Origin: Thermococcus sp. CX2
GTDB lineage: Archaea; Methanobacteriota_B; Thermococci; Thermococcales; Thermococcaceae
DNA length: 64,000 bases
Assembly (NCBI RefSeq): GCF_012027555.1
Contig: NZ_SNUQ01000001.1
Coordinates: 620,001 to 684,000 of the forward strand
Direction: 5' to 3'
The position numbers and the translations under genes are program-made. A model generated the notes under the pieces. It saw only the letters and a list, made by a program, of their open reading frames with translations. It had not been told where the DNA came from and searched no databases. The number at the start of each line of letters is the position of its first letter. Position 1 is the stretch's first letter. Shown piece after piece: positions 26,322 through 35,604 of this stretch.

Positions 26322-28019
26322 CTACTCTTCCATCTTGACGAGTTCTTCGGGTTTTTCCTCCTTCTTCTCAGGCGGAACCTCAGGCGGCTCAACGTATTCC
26401 GGAACCTCAGGGGGATTCCCGCTCACGTAGTGAGCAATGATGATGGGCCGGAACGGATTGTCACGCTCTTCGAGCTCCTCAAGGAGCTTGAAGTCAAACT
26501 GCCCGGTCTTCATGTACATCTCAAGCTCGTTGGCCAGCCTGTGGAAGTCACTCGCGTGGAGGAGAACCCTCCTCTTACCGTACTCCTTCGCCTGACCCGT
26601 CGTGATGAGGAACTGCCAGTCGCTCGCCTCCAAGATGAGGAGTTCTCTTGCGAGCTGCTCCAGAATTCTGTCAGCGAGCCGGTCCTTACCGTAGTATTTA
26701 GTCGCCAGCGCCACCATCCTGTCCTCCGCTGAATACACGTACTCCCAGGTCCATTCCGTCTCCTCGTTCCACCATGTCGAGTGGTCCGCATTCTTGCCCC
26801 AGGAACCCTCGGGAAGTTCTATCTTGTGCCTCTCGCCAGAGTAGCTATCGAGAAATTCTGAAAGCGTCGTCGTCCTTATCTCACACTCTGCCATGAGCTC
26901 AAGAACCCTTCCAAGCCACTTAACCCCCTCAAACCACCAGTGGCCGAAGAGCTCTGTGTCGTAGGGCGAGACAATTATGCCTTTTTCGCCGAACTTCTTC
27001 TCATGCTCCGTCAGGAGGCGCTCAATCAGCGAGACGAAGTCTCTCGCATGTTCTTCAACGCGCTCCATAGCTTTGTCAGGGTCGTAGAACTCCTTATCAC
27101 CGAGGTCGACGTCCTTGCCCGTTACCCGCCAGTATTGGCCGCCACTCTCCTCGGCCTTCTTGTGGAACTCCCTGTACCAGAAGTCACCGGGGTAGCCGAA
27201 GTGGGCACTCCAGACCTGATGGCCAGCCTCGCGGTTTCTGGCGAAGATCGCAATGTTGCTTCCCTTAATCCAGTAAGGCCTGAGTGTGCTCTTCTCAGTC
27301 TCGGCCAGCGTTACCTCACCGTACTCCTTCGTTACGGGTCCCTCATCAATTAGGTTGCTCTCCACGAAGAAGTATTCAAGACCAAACTCCTCGAGAAACT
27401 TCTCGATTCCCTGTCTCTGCACCTTCTTTCCGCCGGGCAGTGGCCATTCTCCCCCGGACCTATAGGCGCATTCGGGCAACCATATCCCCCTAGGCTTCCT
27501 GCCGAAGTGCTTCTCATAGGTTAAAATGCCGTTGGCGAGCTGAGAGCGTATGGCCTCGTCCCTGCCAAGCAGGGGCAGGTAACCGTGGGTCGCCGCTGAA
27601 GTTATCACCTCGATGTAGCCCTCCTCCTGAAGCTCGCGGAGCTTTCCTATGATGTCGCCGTTGATAGCTTTCCAGTAGTCGTGGACTTTTCTGAAGTGGT
27701 CGAGCATGAAGCTTACAGCTTTCTCGTCGTACTTTCCACTCCTCAGATCTTCCTCTGTTGCTTTCAGCTTGCGTGCCAGGTACTCCTCAAAGCCACGCTT
27801 GATATAGTCGTCGGCCAGCTGCTCGGCGAGAACCGGCGTGACGTTTATGACCAGCCTGAACTTCATGCCTTTAGCCTTCAGCCTCTCAAGCTCCATAAGC
27901 AGGGGCAGATAGGTCTCGCTCATAGCCTCGTAGAGCCACTCCTCACCGAACGGCCATTTTCCATGCTTCCTCACATAGGGGAGGTGGGTGTGGAGAACAA
28001 AGGTTAGGTATCCTTTCAC
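26322..28019 (-). CDS. 1,4-alpha-glucan branching enzyme, GH57 family
   Basis: Makes alpha-1,6 branches in glycogen by cutting and transferring alpha-1,4 glucan segments. The 565-residue product shows the GH57 start GYLTFVLHTHLPYVRKHG, the nucleophile Glu183 in WLPECAY and the acid/base Asp354 in SPYDTELFGHWW. Both residue numbers agree with the T. kodakarensis enzyme. A proline/glutamate-rich stretch (PPEVPEYVEPPEVPPEKKEE) links to the lost C-terminal tail described at 26069-26321, and the protein now ends LVKMEE. The start is GTG at 28019, with AGGTGAT 5 nt upstream. A TATA-like GGTTAAATAG lies near 28050-28060. Removal of the tail is known to leave the T. kodakarensis enzyme active. Confidence 0.95.
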   Translation of the reverse strand: MKGYLTFVLHTHLPYVRKHGKWPFGEEWLYEAMSETYLPLLMELERLKAKGMKFRLVINVTPVLAEQLADDYIKRGFEEYLARKLKATEEDLRSGKYDEKAVSFMLDHFRKVHDYWKAINGDIIGKLRELQEEGYIEVITSAATHGYLPLLGRDEAIRSQLANGILTYEKHFGRKPRGIWLPECAYRSGGEWPLPGGKKVQRQGIEKFLEEFGLEYFFVESNLIDEGPVTKEYGEVTLAETEKSTLRPYWIKGSNIAIFARNREAGHQVWSAHFGYPGDFWYREFHKKAEESGGQYWRVTGKDVDLGDKEFYDPDKAMERVEEHARDFVSLIERLLTEHEKKFGEKGIIVSPYDTELFGHWWFEGVKWLGRVLELMAECEIRTTTLSEFLDSYSGERHKIELPEGSWGKNADHSTWWNEETEWTWEYVYSAEDRMVALATKYYGKDRLADRILEQLARELLILEASDWQFLITTGQAKEYGKRRVLLHASDFHRLANELEMYMKTGQFDFKLLEELEERDNPFRPIIIAHYVSGNPPEVPEYVEPPEVPPEKKEEKPEELVKMEE

Positions 28020-28143
28020 TATATATCACCTAGAGTGTTATGTACGTTCGACTATTTAACCTTAACCTTTGATTTTTCGTTGGGGAGACGAAATCAGCCA
28101 GCAACCCTTTAAACTCAACCGCGAAATCTCTTCGGGTGAGAGA

Positions 28144-30096
28144 ATGAAGGAGGAGATGAGCAGCGTTGACATACGCTACATCGTGAGGGAACTGCAGAGC
28201 TTGGTGGGCTCTCGCGTTGACAAGATATATCACGATGGAAACGAGATAAGGATAAAGCTCCGCACGAAGGAGGGGAGGCAGGATCTGATTTTGGAGGCGG
28301 GCAAGCGCTTCCACGTCACGACCTACATCAAAGAAGCACCAAAGATGCCATCAAGCTTCACCATGCTTTTGAGGAAGTACCTCAGCGGCGGTTTCATAGA
28401 CGCTATAGAGCAACACGACTTCGACAGAATAGTCAAAATTAAGGTGGGCGACTACACTCTCATCGGCGAGCTCTTCAGGAGAGGAAACATAATACTGGTT
28501 GACTCTGAGAACAGAATCATCGCTGCACTCCGCTACGAGGAGTTCAAAGACAGGGCGATAAAGCCGAAGGCAGAATACAAGTTCCCGCCAGCAAGGGAAA
28601 ACCCGCTCGATGTTGAATGGGAGCGTTTTAAGGAGTTAATCCTGGAGGAAGATGTCGAGGTAGTCCGGGCGCTGGCTAGAAAGCTCAACATGGGCGGCCT
28701 ATACGCGGAGGAAATTCTTCTTCGGGCGGGGATGGACAAGAAGAAAAAAGCGAGCGAGCTGAGCGAGGAGGAGCTTAAGCTAATCTTCGACACTATGAAG
28801 GCTCTTTTCAAAGAGGAGCCAAAGCCGAACATCGTCTTCAAGGACGGTGCCATGATAGATGTCCTGCCAATAGAGCTGAAGTGGTACGAGGGGTATGAAA
28901 GGGAATACTTCAGCACCTTCAGCGAGGCACTTGACGAATACTTCGGGAAGATAACCGTCGAGAAAGCCAGGCTCGAGCAGACAAAAAAGCTTGAGGGGAA
29001 GAAAAGGCAGCTCTTAATGACCCTCAAAAAGCAGGAGGAAATGCTGAAGGGCTTTGAAGAACAGGCGAGGGCAAACCAAGAACTCGGGGATCTGATATAC
29101 GCCAACTTCACGCTCATTGAGAATCTCCTAGCAGAGTTCAGGAAGGCCGTTGAAAAGCTCGGCTGGGAGGAGTTCAAACGACGAATAGAGGAGGGGAAGA
29201 AGGCAGGCAATAAAGTGGCCCTAATGGTCAAGTCCACCGACCCGAAGGAGAAGGCGGTAACGATAGAGCTCGATGGGAAGAAGATTCGTCTCTACCTCAA
29301 CAAGAGCATAGGTGAAAACGCGGAGCTCTACTACGAGAAGGCCAAGAAGGCCAAGCACAAGCTCGAGGGAGCGCTTAAGGCCTACGAGGACACGAAGAGG
29401 AAGCTGGATGAGATCGAGAAGCTCATAGAGGAAGAGACGAAGAAGGAGCTCGCGGTAAAGAGAATAGAGCGCAGAAAGAAGAAGTGGTTCGAGAAGTTCC
29501 GCTGGTTCGTGTCGAGTGAGGGCTTTTTGGTCCTGGCTGGAAAAGACGCCAGCACGAACGAGAACCTCATAAAGAAGCACATGAATGAAAACGACCTCTA
29601 CTGCCACGCGGACGTTTACGGAGCTCCTCACGTCGTCATCAAGGATGGCCAGAAGGCTGGGGAGAAGACGCTCTTCGAGGCCTGCCAGTTTGCAGTGAGC
29701 ATGTCAAAGGCCTGGAGCCAGGGACTCTACAGCGCCGATGCATACTGGGCGTATCCAAACCAGGTGACAAAGCAGGCGCCGAGCGGTGAGTACATGGGCA
29801 AGGGAGCCTTCATGGTCTACGGAAAGAGGAACTGGTTCCACGGGCTTCCGCTCAAGCTTGCCGTTGGGGTAATAAACTATGAAGGCGAGGACTTCGTGGT
29901 CTGCGCGCCGGTTGAGGCAATAAAGACCCACACCGACAGGTACATCGTCATAAGGCCCGGTTCGTTGAAGAAGAGCGAGCTGGTGAAGAGAATCAAACGC
30001 ATCCTCGAGAAGTGGGGCTATAAGGTGAGAGAAGAAGACATCATGGCAGTCCTGCCGCCGGGGAACGGTGACGTAGTAGAGGTGGTCGGCGCTTAG
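28144..30096 (+). CDS. Rqc2/NEMF (NFACT) ribosome quality control protein
   Basis: Archaeal homologue of Rqc2/NEMF/RqcH, which binds stalled 60S/50S-peptidyl-tRNA complexes; family members elongate or mark stalled nascent chains. 650 residues with the NFACT-N domain (SSVDIRYIVRELQSLVGSRV, then GKRFHVTTY), a HhH-like segment, long coiled coils (about 285-330 and 410-470 with many Glu/Lys) and the NFACT-R domain (KWFEKFRWFVSSEGFLVLAGKDA, HADVYGAPHVVIK). ATG at 28144 is chosen for GGTGAG 4-5 nt upstream; an earlier in-frame ATG at 28069 has none. Its stop overlaps by 4 bp the stop of the convergent membrane protein. Confidence 0.93.
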   Translation: MKEEMSSVDIRYIVRELQSLVGSRVDKIYHDGNEIRIKLRTKEGRQDLILEAGKRFHVTTYIKEAPKMPSSFTMLLRKYLSGGFIDAIEQHDFDRIVKIKVGDYTLIGELFRRGNIILVDSENRIIAALRYEEFKDRAIKPKAEYKFPPARENPLDVEWERFKELILEEDVEVVRALARKLNMGGLYAEEILLRAGMDKKKKASELSEEELKLIFDTMKALFKEEPKPNIVFKDGAMIDVLPIELKWYEGYEREYFSTFSEALDEYFGKITVEKARLEQTKKLEGKKRQLLMTLKKQEEMLKGFEEQARANQELGDLIYANFTLIENLLAEFRKAVEKLGWEEFKRRIEEGKKAGNKVALMVKSTDPKEKAVTIELDGKKIRLYLNKSIGENAELYYEKAKKAKHKLEGALKAYEDTKRKLDEIEKLIEEETKKELAVKRIERRKKKWFEKFRWFVSSEGFLVLAGKDASTNENLIKKHMNENDLYCHADVYGAPHVVIKDGQKAGEKTLFEACQFAVSMSKAWSQGLYSADAYWAYPNQVTKQAPSGEYMGKGAFMVYGKRNWFHGLPLKLAVGVINYEGEDFVVCAPVEAIKTHTDRYIVIRPGSLKKSELVKRIKRILEKWGYKVREEDIMAVLPPGNGDVVEVVGA

Positions 30097-30515
30097 AGCG
30101 CCTTTCCCCCTCCCCAAATAAAGCCGACGACGAAGCTTAGCAGTGCTATTATGTAGCCTTCCCCGAGTACCGCAAAGAATCCCTCACCATACACATGCCA
30201 TGCCACGAGAGTAAGGATGAACACTCCGATGACCCCGATCCCAGGCCCAGTGCGGCCGCCGAGGAGACCAAAGAGAATCCCGACGAGTATCATGAATATC
30301 CCCGTGAAGAAGACGATGAAGAGGAATATCGTGCCGACGCTTTCTGGGTTGAGCCACCAAAAGGCCCCCTCAGGACCGTTTGAGCTGCCCAGGGTTTCCT
30401 CGAGTATGGCAAGGAAGGTGATTTCCTCCACGCCACCGTTGACTGGTATCCTGAACCAGGGGAGAATGAAGGACAGGGCCACAACAATGGAAGACAGAAA
30501 ACCGAGCAATCTCAT
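30093..30515 (-). CDS. Membrane protein of unknown function next to nikR
   Basis: Not recognised. 140 residues with a hydrophobic N-terminus (MRLLGFLSSIVVALSFILPW), a short extracellular-type loop containing FWWLNPESVG, and three more glycine-rich hydrophobic segments ending FVVGFIWGGGKAL. ATG at 30515 follows GAGGGAG. It starts 20 bp after the nikR stop on the same strand, so the two may be co-transcribed. The sequence resembles small DUF-type membrane proteins more than a nickel transporter, and no metal-binding cluster is visible. Confidence 0.72.
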   Translation of the reverse strand: MRLLGFLSSIVVALSFILPWFRIPVNGGVEEITFLAILEETLGSSNGPEGAFWWLNPESVGTIFLFIVFFTGIFMILVGILFGLLGGRTGPGIGVIGVFILTLVAWHVYGEGFFAVLGEGYIIALLSFVVGFIWGGGKAL

Positions 30516-30534
30516 AACTTCTCCCTCACAGGCC

Positions 30535-30951
30535 TCATACAAGCTCTTTCCCCGTTGTCGTCATCACGAGCTTTCCGTGCTTGACGCCCTTCAGGCTTAT
30601 CAGCCTCTCCGCTATCTCCTTTATCCTGCTCGCCTTGCCCTTAACGACGACGACTTCGAGGCAGTTGTGCTCATCCATATGAACGTGAAGGCTTGAGACG
30701 ATCTCATCGACATAGTCATGCTGTAAATCGAGGAGTTCCTTAACGACATCCGCCTCGTCGTGGTTGTAGACAATGGTTATCGTCCCGGCCACCTCTTTGT
30801 CTCCCTCCTCCCACTCGTGTCTGACGATAAAGTCCCTCATCAAATCCCTGATTGCCTCACTCCTGTTGACGTAGCCCTTCTCCTCAATGATGCGGTCGAA
30901 CTTCTCAAGCAGCTCATCGGGAACGGATACACCAAAGCGCGTTATCTTCAT
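30535..30951 (-). CDS. nikR: NikR-type nickel-responsive ribbon-helix-helix regulator
   Basis: 138 residues, the normal NikR length. An N-terminal ribbon-helix-helix ([20 protein letters not shown]) is followed by an ACT-like metal-binding domain. The nickel ligands are visible as a His in [25 protein letters not shown] plus the Cys in the HNCLE motif. In the family, Ni(II) binding enables the tetramer to repress nickel-uptake genes. No nickel transporter lies beside it in this window. GGTGGT precedes ATG at 30951. It is divergent from the gene at 31034 and may share control sites in the 80-bp gap. Confidence 0.93.
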   Translation of the reverse strand: MKITRFGVSVPDELLEKFDRIIEEKGYVNRSEAIRDLMRDFIVRHEWEEGDKEVAGTITIVYNHDEADVVKELLDLQHDYVDEIVSSLHVHMDEHNCLEVVVVKGKASRIKEIAERLISLKGVKHGKLVMTTTGKELV

Positions 30952-31033
30952 AACACCACCGTGATATCTTTGGGCCTCATCGTTAAAAAGATGACGCGAA
31001 ATGCTTTTATCCTTCGGAAAACAAGAAGTGGCC

Positions 31034-31480
31034 ATGCAGATGGAAGAGCTTTACACCACAGCCCAGATGGAGCTCGCAAAGGACCTGGTGTTCGAGATAG
31101 AGGGAGAACCCGTTACCCTCTCAATAAAGGGTGTTCTGATCGCAAGGGTAAAATCGAAAAGCTACAACTTCTCGTTCTTCGAGCTGAGTGAGAATGAGTT
31201 CGTCCTGGCAGTCCAGATGAAGGGGTTCACAGTTTACCTCGGCATAGAGGCCGACGAAGAGCTAAACGAGGAGGCCTATCCCGAGGTGGTGAGAATTCTC
31301 CTCGAGCATCTCACTCCCCAGATAGCGCTTCTGGTGACGAAGGCGGAGAAGAGCTATCTGGGAAAGGCGGACATTTTGCTTGACGACGACATGAGCCCCG
31401 AGATGAAGGAGTTCTTCTACGGCCTGCTCGTGAGGCACAGGAAGGGTGAGCTAATCTATGAACAGACCGAGGTTGCTTAG
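31034..31480 (+). CDS. Conserved-looking protein of unknown function
   Basis: Not recognised. About 148 residues ([20 protein letters not shown] start), mixed alpha/beta, acidic, with no membrane segment. A central beta-rich part ([19 protein letters not shown] and [18 protein letters not shown]) is followed by helices ending [20 protein letters not shown]-like GCTTTTATCC near 31002-31011 puts transcription start close to the ATG at 31034, so the mRNA is probably leaderless or nearly so. It is divergent from nikR, and its last codon overlaps the stop of the convergent gene. No catalytic motif is visible. Confidence 0.75.
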   Translation: MQMEELYTTAQMELAKDLVFEIEGEPVTLSIKGVLIARVKSKSYNFSFFELSENEFVLAVQMKGFTVYLGIEADEELNEEAYPEVVRILLEHLTPQIALLVTKAEKSYLGKADILLDDDMSPEMKEFFYGLLVRHRKGELIYEQTEVA

Positions 31481-32484
31481 CCCGGAAACATGAGTTCAAG
31501 GAGAACTATCAGCGCTATCATCGACGCTAGGACGAGCATGGTTCTCTTCGTGTAGAGTCTTGCCGCTCTCCTCTCGTAGTAGCTCCTCGGCGAGACATTG
31601 AGGATGTACAGCCCAAGCAGCGAGCCGGTCAGCAGGCCAAGAACATTCTCGAGAGTTAGGATCAGCGAGCCGCCGAAAACATCCAACCAGCCCATGACGA
31701 GGGATATTCCAATGACCGTCGTTGGGGGGACGAGGGCGGCAGCAATGGAAACGCCAGCCAGTATCTCGGGTACCTTGCTGACTATAGCCACGACACCCGC
31801 GTAGCCGAGTATAACGGCCAGCAGGATGTAAACGAGGCCGGAATTTCCGCGGATCGCTATCTCGTGGGTTGGCTGAGAAGGCATAACTCCAGCCAGCTTG
31901 AGGATGAGCGTCACGATGGCGGCGGAGAGAAAGATAACTACCAAGAGCTTAAGGATGGAATAGACGGCGTTAAGGGCGTCTCTCCCCTTGCCCATGACGA
32001 CGTTGAGGGAGAATCCGTAGAGGGGGCCGAGGATAGGAGAGAGGAGCATGGCAGAGATTATCATCACGATGCTGTCGTTTATCAGTCCGAAAAGGGCTAT
32101 TATGGAAGCGACCGCGCCGAGGGTGAGCTGAATCGGATCAACCGTTGCCTGGTTGTTGGCGTCTTCTATGAGCTTTTCTATAGCTGCGAGACTCCAGCGG
32201 CGCTTGAACTTCCTGAGTGACTTGAGGGAGTTGGCGTACTTGACGGACTTGCCGCTCACCTGCGACCACGTTATCGCCGAGTGCCCTTTTCTGAGGTCTA
32301 TAGCCTTCATGAGCTCGTCTGCAAGGTCGTTTATGATGAAATCAGGGACAAGGGCCACGAACTTGAGGACGCGGTGATCGTTGCCCCTTACCTCTTCCAT
32401 GTAGAACTGGACGTTCCACTTACCGAGAACCGCAGAAACTTGCTCTCCCTCGGTTTCATCACAGTAGACCTCAAGCCGGAGCAT
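31477..32484 (-). CDS. DUF389/TIGR00341 family membrane protein
   Basis: 335 residues with a soluble N-terminal domain of about 100 residues (MLRLEVYCDETEGEQVSAVL) followed by a five- or six-helix membrane domain. The membrane part contains the family motifs TLGAVASIIALFGLINDS, SAMLLSPILGPLYGFSLNVV and SIAAALVPPTTVIGISL. The biochemical role of the family is not established. A palindromic TATA-like GGTTATTAACC lies about 30 bp upstream (near 32513-32523), consistent with a leaderless or short-leader mRNA from ATG at 32484. It is convergent with the preceding gene, overlapping by 4 bp. Confidence 0.9.
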   Translation of the reverse strand: MLRLEVYCDETEGEQVSAVLGKWNVQFYMEEVRGNDHRVLKFVALVPDFIINDLADELMKAIDLRKGHSAITWSQVSGKSVKYANSLKSLRKFKRRWSLAAIEKLIEDANNQATVDPIQLTLGAVASIIALFGLINDSIVMIISAMLLSPILGPLYGFSLNVVMGKGRDALNAVYSILKLLVVIFLSAAIVTLILKLAGVMPSQPTHEIAIRGNSGLVYILLAVILGYAGVVAIVSKVPEILAGVSIAAALVPPTTVIGISLVMGWLDVFGGSLILTLENVLGLLTGSLLGLYILNVSPRSYYERRAARLYTKRTMLVLASMIALIVLLELMFPG

Positions 32485-33056
32485 TAGGCATCGTATGATA
32501 TTGTAAGGGGAGGTTAATAACCGTTTCCGCTACGATTGCCCCTGCCGCAATCAGTGCGGTTGGCCCCTCACGCGGAAATGCATCCCGTCCATGGAACGGT
32601 CTTTCAAGAGGTCTTCGGCCCTAATGCCGAACGGAGCAATCCCATCCAAACCCGCGTGAAAAGTTTTGGCGGGCATGTATCCCAGAACATCCCTTCGCAG
32701 CTCAGAGCTTGCAAAAATGTCAAAAATCTCGACATAATCGTGAAAATAATCGTCATTTCTCCAGTCAACTTGAAGAAAAACATTTAAGGGTTGCAATCCC
32801 TTGGACTTCGATGCACCATGATGACCAGGAGTGATTGTTTTTGGCGTCTCTGAGGTCCCCCTGAATGTTTGGGTTAGCCTAACGGCTCAAGGGCGGGATC
32901 GTTTTTGGCCTGACTGATAGGGGGGCTCGTTTTTGGAGGTTCTAGAGGATTAAGCTTATGCCTCCACCCAGCTGGAGCTTTCTGCTTTGGGTTAGTCCTT
33001 ACTCTCTTTATTCCCTCGCCTTTGGGACTTCTTCCAAAAATCAGGAGGTGGTTTGA
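32485..33056. other. 572-bp gap upstream of trpB2: possible leader RNA and an orphan open frame
   Basis: The left part carries a minus-strand open frame of 81 codons (32551-32796) with protein-like composition (DWRNDDYFHDYVEIFDIFAS) but no ribosome-binding site; it may be a gene remnant. The right part looks like a trpB2 leader. A TATA-like CATTTAAGG (32781-32789) is followed by micro-ORFs at 32811 (MHHDDQE) and 32818 (MMTRSDCFWRL, with one Trp codon). The motif GTTTTTGG occurs at 32837, 32901 and 32929. A palindrome GTTAGCCTAAC lies near 32872-32882. A second TATA candidate is at 33006-33012. Confidence 0.4.
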
Positions 33057-34388
33057 ATGAAAGCCGTTCTGCCGGATTCCGAGATACCAAAGAGGTGGTA
33101 CAACATTCTGCCCGACCTGCCGGAGCCTTTGGCACCGCCCCTCGACCCGGAGACGGACGAGCCGATGGAGCCAGAGAAGCTGCTCCGCATCTTCGCAGCG
33201 GAGCTGGTGAAGCAGGAAATGAGCATGGAACGATACATCGAGATCCCAAAGAAGGTTCGCGAGCTCTACGCTAAAATAGGCCGTCCCACGCCTCTCTTCA
33301 GGGCGACGAACCTCGAAAAGGCCCTCGGAACGCCGGCGAGGATATACTTCAAATACGAAGGGGCTACCGTCACAGGAAGTCATAAGATAAACACCGCATT
33401 GGCTCAGGCCTACTACGCGAAGGAGCAGGGCATCGAGAGGCTCGTAACAGAGACGGGTGCGGGCCAGTGGGGAACTGCCCTGTCTCTGGCAGGGGCACTA
33501 ATGGGGATAAAGGTTCGCGTTTACATGGCTAGGGCCAGCTTTTACCAGAAGCCCTACAGGAAGACTATAATGCGTCTCTACGGTGCCGAAATCTACCCCA
33601 GTCCAAGCGACAGGACCGAGATAGGAAGGAAGTTCCTGAGCGAAGACCCAAACCACCCAGGTGGCTTGGGAATAGCGATAAGCGAAGCTATCGAGGACGT
33701 TCTAAGGGACGAAAAAGCGCGCTACGCCCTTGGAAGCGTGCTCAACCACGTTTTAATGCACCAGACGGTCATAGGCTTGGAAGCCAAGGAGCAGATGAAG
33801 GAGTTCGAGGAGCCAGACGTCATAATTGGCTGCGTTGGGGGAGGAAGCAACTTCGCCGGCCTGGCCTATCCCTTCGTCAAGGATAGACTAGACGGCAAAG
33901 CTGACTACGAGTTCATAGCGGTTGAGCCAAGGGCGGCACCGAGCATGACGCGCGGCGTTTACACCTACGACTACGGGGACTCTGGAGGGCTAACGCCGAA
34001 GATGAAGATGCGCACCCTCGGCCACACCTACTACGTCCCGCCGATACACGCTGGCGGCCTGAGGTACCACGGCCTGGCTCCAACGCTGAGTATTCTGATA
34101 AACCACGGGATAGTTAGGCCAGTAGCCTATCATCAGACGGAGGTCTTCGAGGCGGCCAGGCTCTTTGCCAGGACGGAAGGCATAGTTCCAGCACCCGAGA
34201 GCGCCCACGCGGTCAGGGCTGCAATAGACAGGGCCCTCAAGGCGAAGGAAGAGGGCAGGGAGGATGTCATCCTGTTCAACCTCAGCGGCCACGGCCTTCT
34301 CGACCTCAAGGGCTACGGGGACTTCCTCGACGGAAAGCTTGAGGACTACGAGCCAGAAGAGTTTCCAGCTTTGAAGGGGGAGGTTTAG
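33057..34388 (+). CDS. trpB2: Tryptophan synthase beta subunit, TrpB2 type
   Basis: PLP enzyme joining indole and serine to tryptophan. The 443-residue length, the extended N-terminus ([20 protein letters not shown]) and the lack of an adjacent trpA mark the TrpB2 class. TrpB2 enzymes often act alone, salvaging indole or using phosphoserine in some lineages. The PLP lysine is Lys110 in GSHKINTA; the phosphate loop [10 protein letters not shown] and the ETGAGQWG catalytic segment are present. GGAGGTGG lies 6-7 nt before ATG at 33057. The stop overlaps the convergent rnp3 stop by 4 bp. The long upstream region may hold control elements. Confidence 0.95.
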   Translation: MKAVLPDSEIPKRWYNILPDLPEPLAPPLDPETDEPMEPEKLLRIFAAELVKQEMSMERYIEIPKKVRELYAKIGRPTPLFRATNLEKALGTPARIYFKYEGATVTGSHKINTALAQAYYAKEQGIERLVTETGAGQWGTALSLAGALMGIKVRVYMARASFYQKPYRKTIMRLYGAEIYPSPSDRTEIGRKFLSEDPNHPGGLGIAISEAIEDVLRDEKARYALGSVLNHVLMHQTVIGLEAKEQMKEFEEPDVIIGCVGGGSNFAGLAYPFVKDRLDGKADYEFIAVEPRAAPSMTRGVYTYDYGDSGGLTPKMKMRTLGHTYYVPPIHAGGLRYHGLAPTLSILINHGIVRPVAYHQTEVFEAARLFARTEGIVPAPESAHAVRAAIDRALKAKEEGREDVILFNLSGHGLLDLKGYGDFLDGKLEDYEPEEFPALKGEV

Positions 34389-35071
34389 CTTTTCCTCCCC
34401 AAAACCATTCTTGGATAAAAGTCCAGGCTTGCCCTAGCTTGAGGGATCTCCATGCCAAGCGCTATTCCGAGGCTCATCAAATCCCTCGGCGAGCGGACTT
34501 CCCATCTGCTCTCGGCTGAAGATGTTAAAAACCTCATGGCACCGTATTTCTCGACAAGCTGCCAGGTTTTCATCATGAAGCGCAGGATCTGAGCTCTCTC
34601 GTATGGGCTGGCCCTCAGAATAGGTGATAGGGAGAAACCTATTGCCACGTTGTTCTTGGCCGCAAGCCTCGCCAGTATGTGGTCAAAGCCCGGATCTTTT
34701 CTGCCCAACCACGGACTTATGAGAGCATCGACGCCGAGCTCAAGGGCAAAGCGGTTCACCTTCATATCTCCGCCCTGAACGTAGATGAGGGCCTTGAGGT
34801 TTCTGCCCTTGACTTCACGGATTAGGGAGGGCTTCTTTGTGACGAGGAGGAGGGCAACTTTACCGTATCTCTCCCTCAGCTCCCTAATCTCGGCTTTGAG
34901 TGCCTCGAAGTCTGGCCTATCGTCGAGGAAAAGCCTCTTGGTGAAGACCACCTCGTCGAACCACTCCTCGGCCAGCTCGTAGGCCTCTTCACTCCTTACG
35001 TCCATCTCTATCCAGTGCTCGCGGGAAAAAGAAATTTCCTCATCAACTTCCTGAATCATTCCTCCAGCCAC
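34385..35071 (-). CDS. rnp3: Ribonuclease P protein component 3 (Rpp30)
   Basis: Protein subunit of archaeal RNase P, which matures tRNA 5' ends; Rpp30 pairs with Pop5 to activate the RNA. About 228 residues forming a TIM-barrel, with [40 protein letters not shown] and [20 protein letters not shown] typical of the family. The start is uncertain: GTG at 35071 gives an N-terminus like the MVGGGG of Pyrococcus Rpp30, while ATG at 35059 forms an ATGA overlap with the upstream stop. It is the last gene of a minus-strand operon rpl15e - RNA-binding protein - rnp3. Confidence 0.95.
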   Translation of the reverse strand: MAGGMIQEVDEEISFSREHWIEMDVRSEEAYELAEEWFDEVVFTKRLFLDDRPDFEALKAEIRELRERYGKVALLLVTKKPSLIREVKGRNLKALIYVQGGDMKVNRFALELGVDALISPWLGRKDPGFDHILARLAAKNNVAIGFSLSPILRASPYERAQILRFMMKTWQLVEKYGAMRFLTSSAESRWEVRSPRDLMSLGIALGMEIPQARASLDFYPRMVLGRKS

Positions 35072-35511
35072 TCCCTAACGGCTTTGACGACGGCTTCCTT
35101 TTTCATCGGGAAGGCTTTGGCCTTTATCTTTATCTGGATGACGTCCTCGCCCTCATCTACCTCTGCCTCGCCGAGGTATGCCCTCTGCTTGTTGAAGCGG
35201 ACGTAGAAGGTGCCTTCCTCGTCGACCTTCTCGTCGAGGTGGTCAAGGAGGTAGGTTTTATCCCGATCGCTCAGGAGCTCCTTGAAGTATTCGAGGAAGG
35301 TCCTGACGGCCTTGCTCCTCTTTATCTCAACGTTCACAACCTTAATCGGATTACCAAAGAAGCCCTGAGTCTCAACGATGTCAAAGAGGACATCATCGTC
35401 GTCTATCTCCTCTGGGATGAAGGTTGCTATCGCCTCAAGAACCTTGTCCTCATCCTCAGTCGCGTGGATGAAGGTGGTCAGCCTGATGTGATGTGCCTTT
35501 ATCTTCGCCAT
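35056..35511 (-). CDS. RNA-binding protein, COG1325/DUF54 exosome-associated type
   Basis: 151 residues, one alpha/beta domain, acidic with basic patches. It begins MAKIKAHHIRLTTFIHATED, contains FFGNPIKVVNVEIKRSKAVR and ends with a helix [13 protein letters not shown]. The family is a predicted RNA-binding protein found next to rnp3 and rpl15e in Thermococcales; the exact role is not established. GGTGAG precedes ATG at 35511. It overlaps the rnp3 start and so is translationally coupled to it. Confidence 0.85.
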   Translation of the reverse strand: MAKIKAHHIRLTTFIHATEDEDKVLEAIATFIPEEIDDDDVLFDIVETQGFFGNPIKVVNVEIKRSKAVRTFLEYFKELLSDRDKTYLLDHLDEKVDEEGTFYVRFNKQRAYLGEAEVDEGEDVIQIKIKAKAFPMKKEAVVKAVREWLEE

Positions 35512-35604
35512 TTTTCTCACCTGAGAAGAGAAACGATGAAGGGTTTAAAAAGTTCGCCTGGGCTGGGGACAAAAAGCTGAAGGAATAGAAACAAAAGGGC
35601 AGAA

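Noticed and set aside
28024-28040. TAACAC-N5-GTGATA (near match to the Thermococcales glycolytic motif) at the branching-enzyme start
   Set aside because: The GTGATA half is the gene's own ribosome-binding site (AGGTGATA, seen before many genes here) and the other half has a mismatch, so the match is probably coincidental.
32817-32854. Possible C/D box RNA (ATGATGA ... CTGA) upstream of trpB2
   Set aside because: No D' and C' pair between the boxes and only a 3-bp terminal stem; the size is too small for a normal guide RNA.
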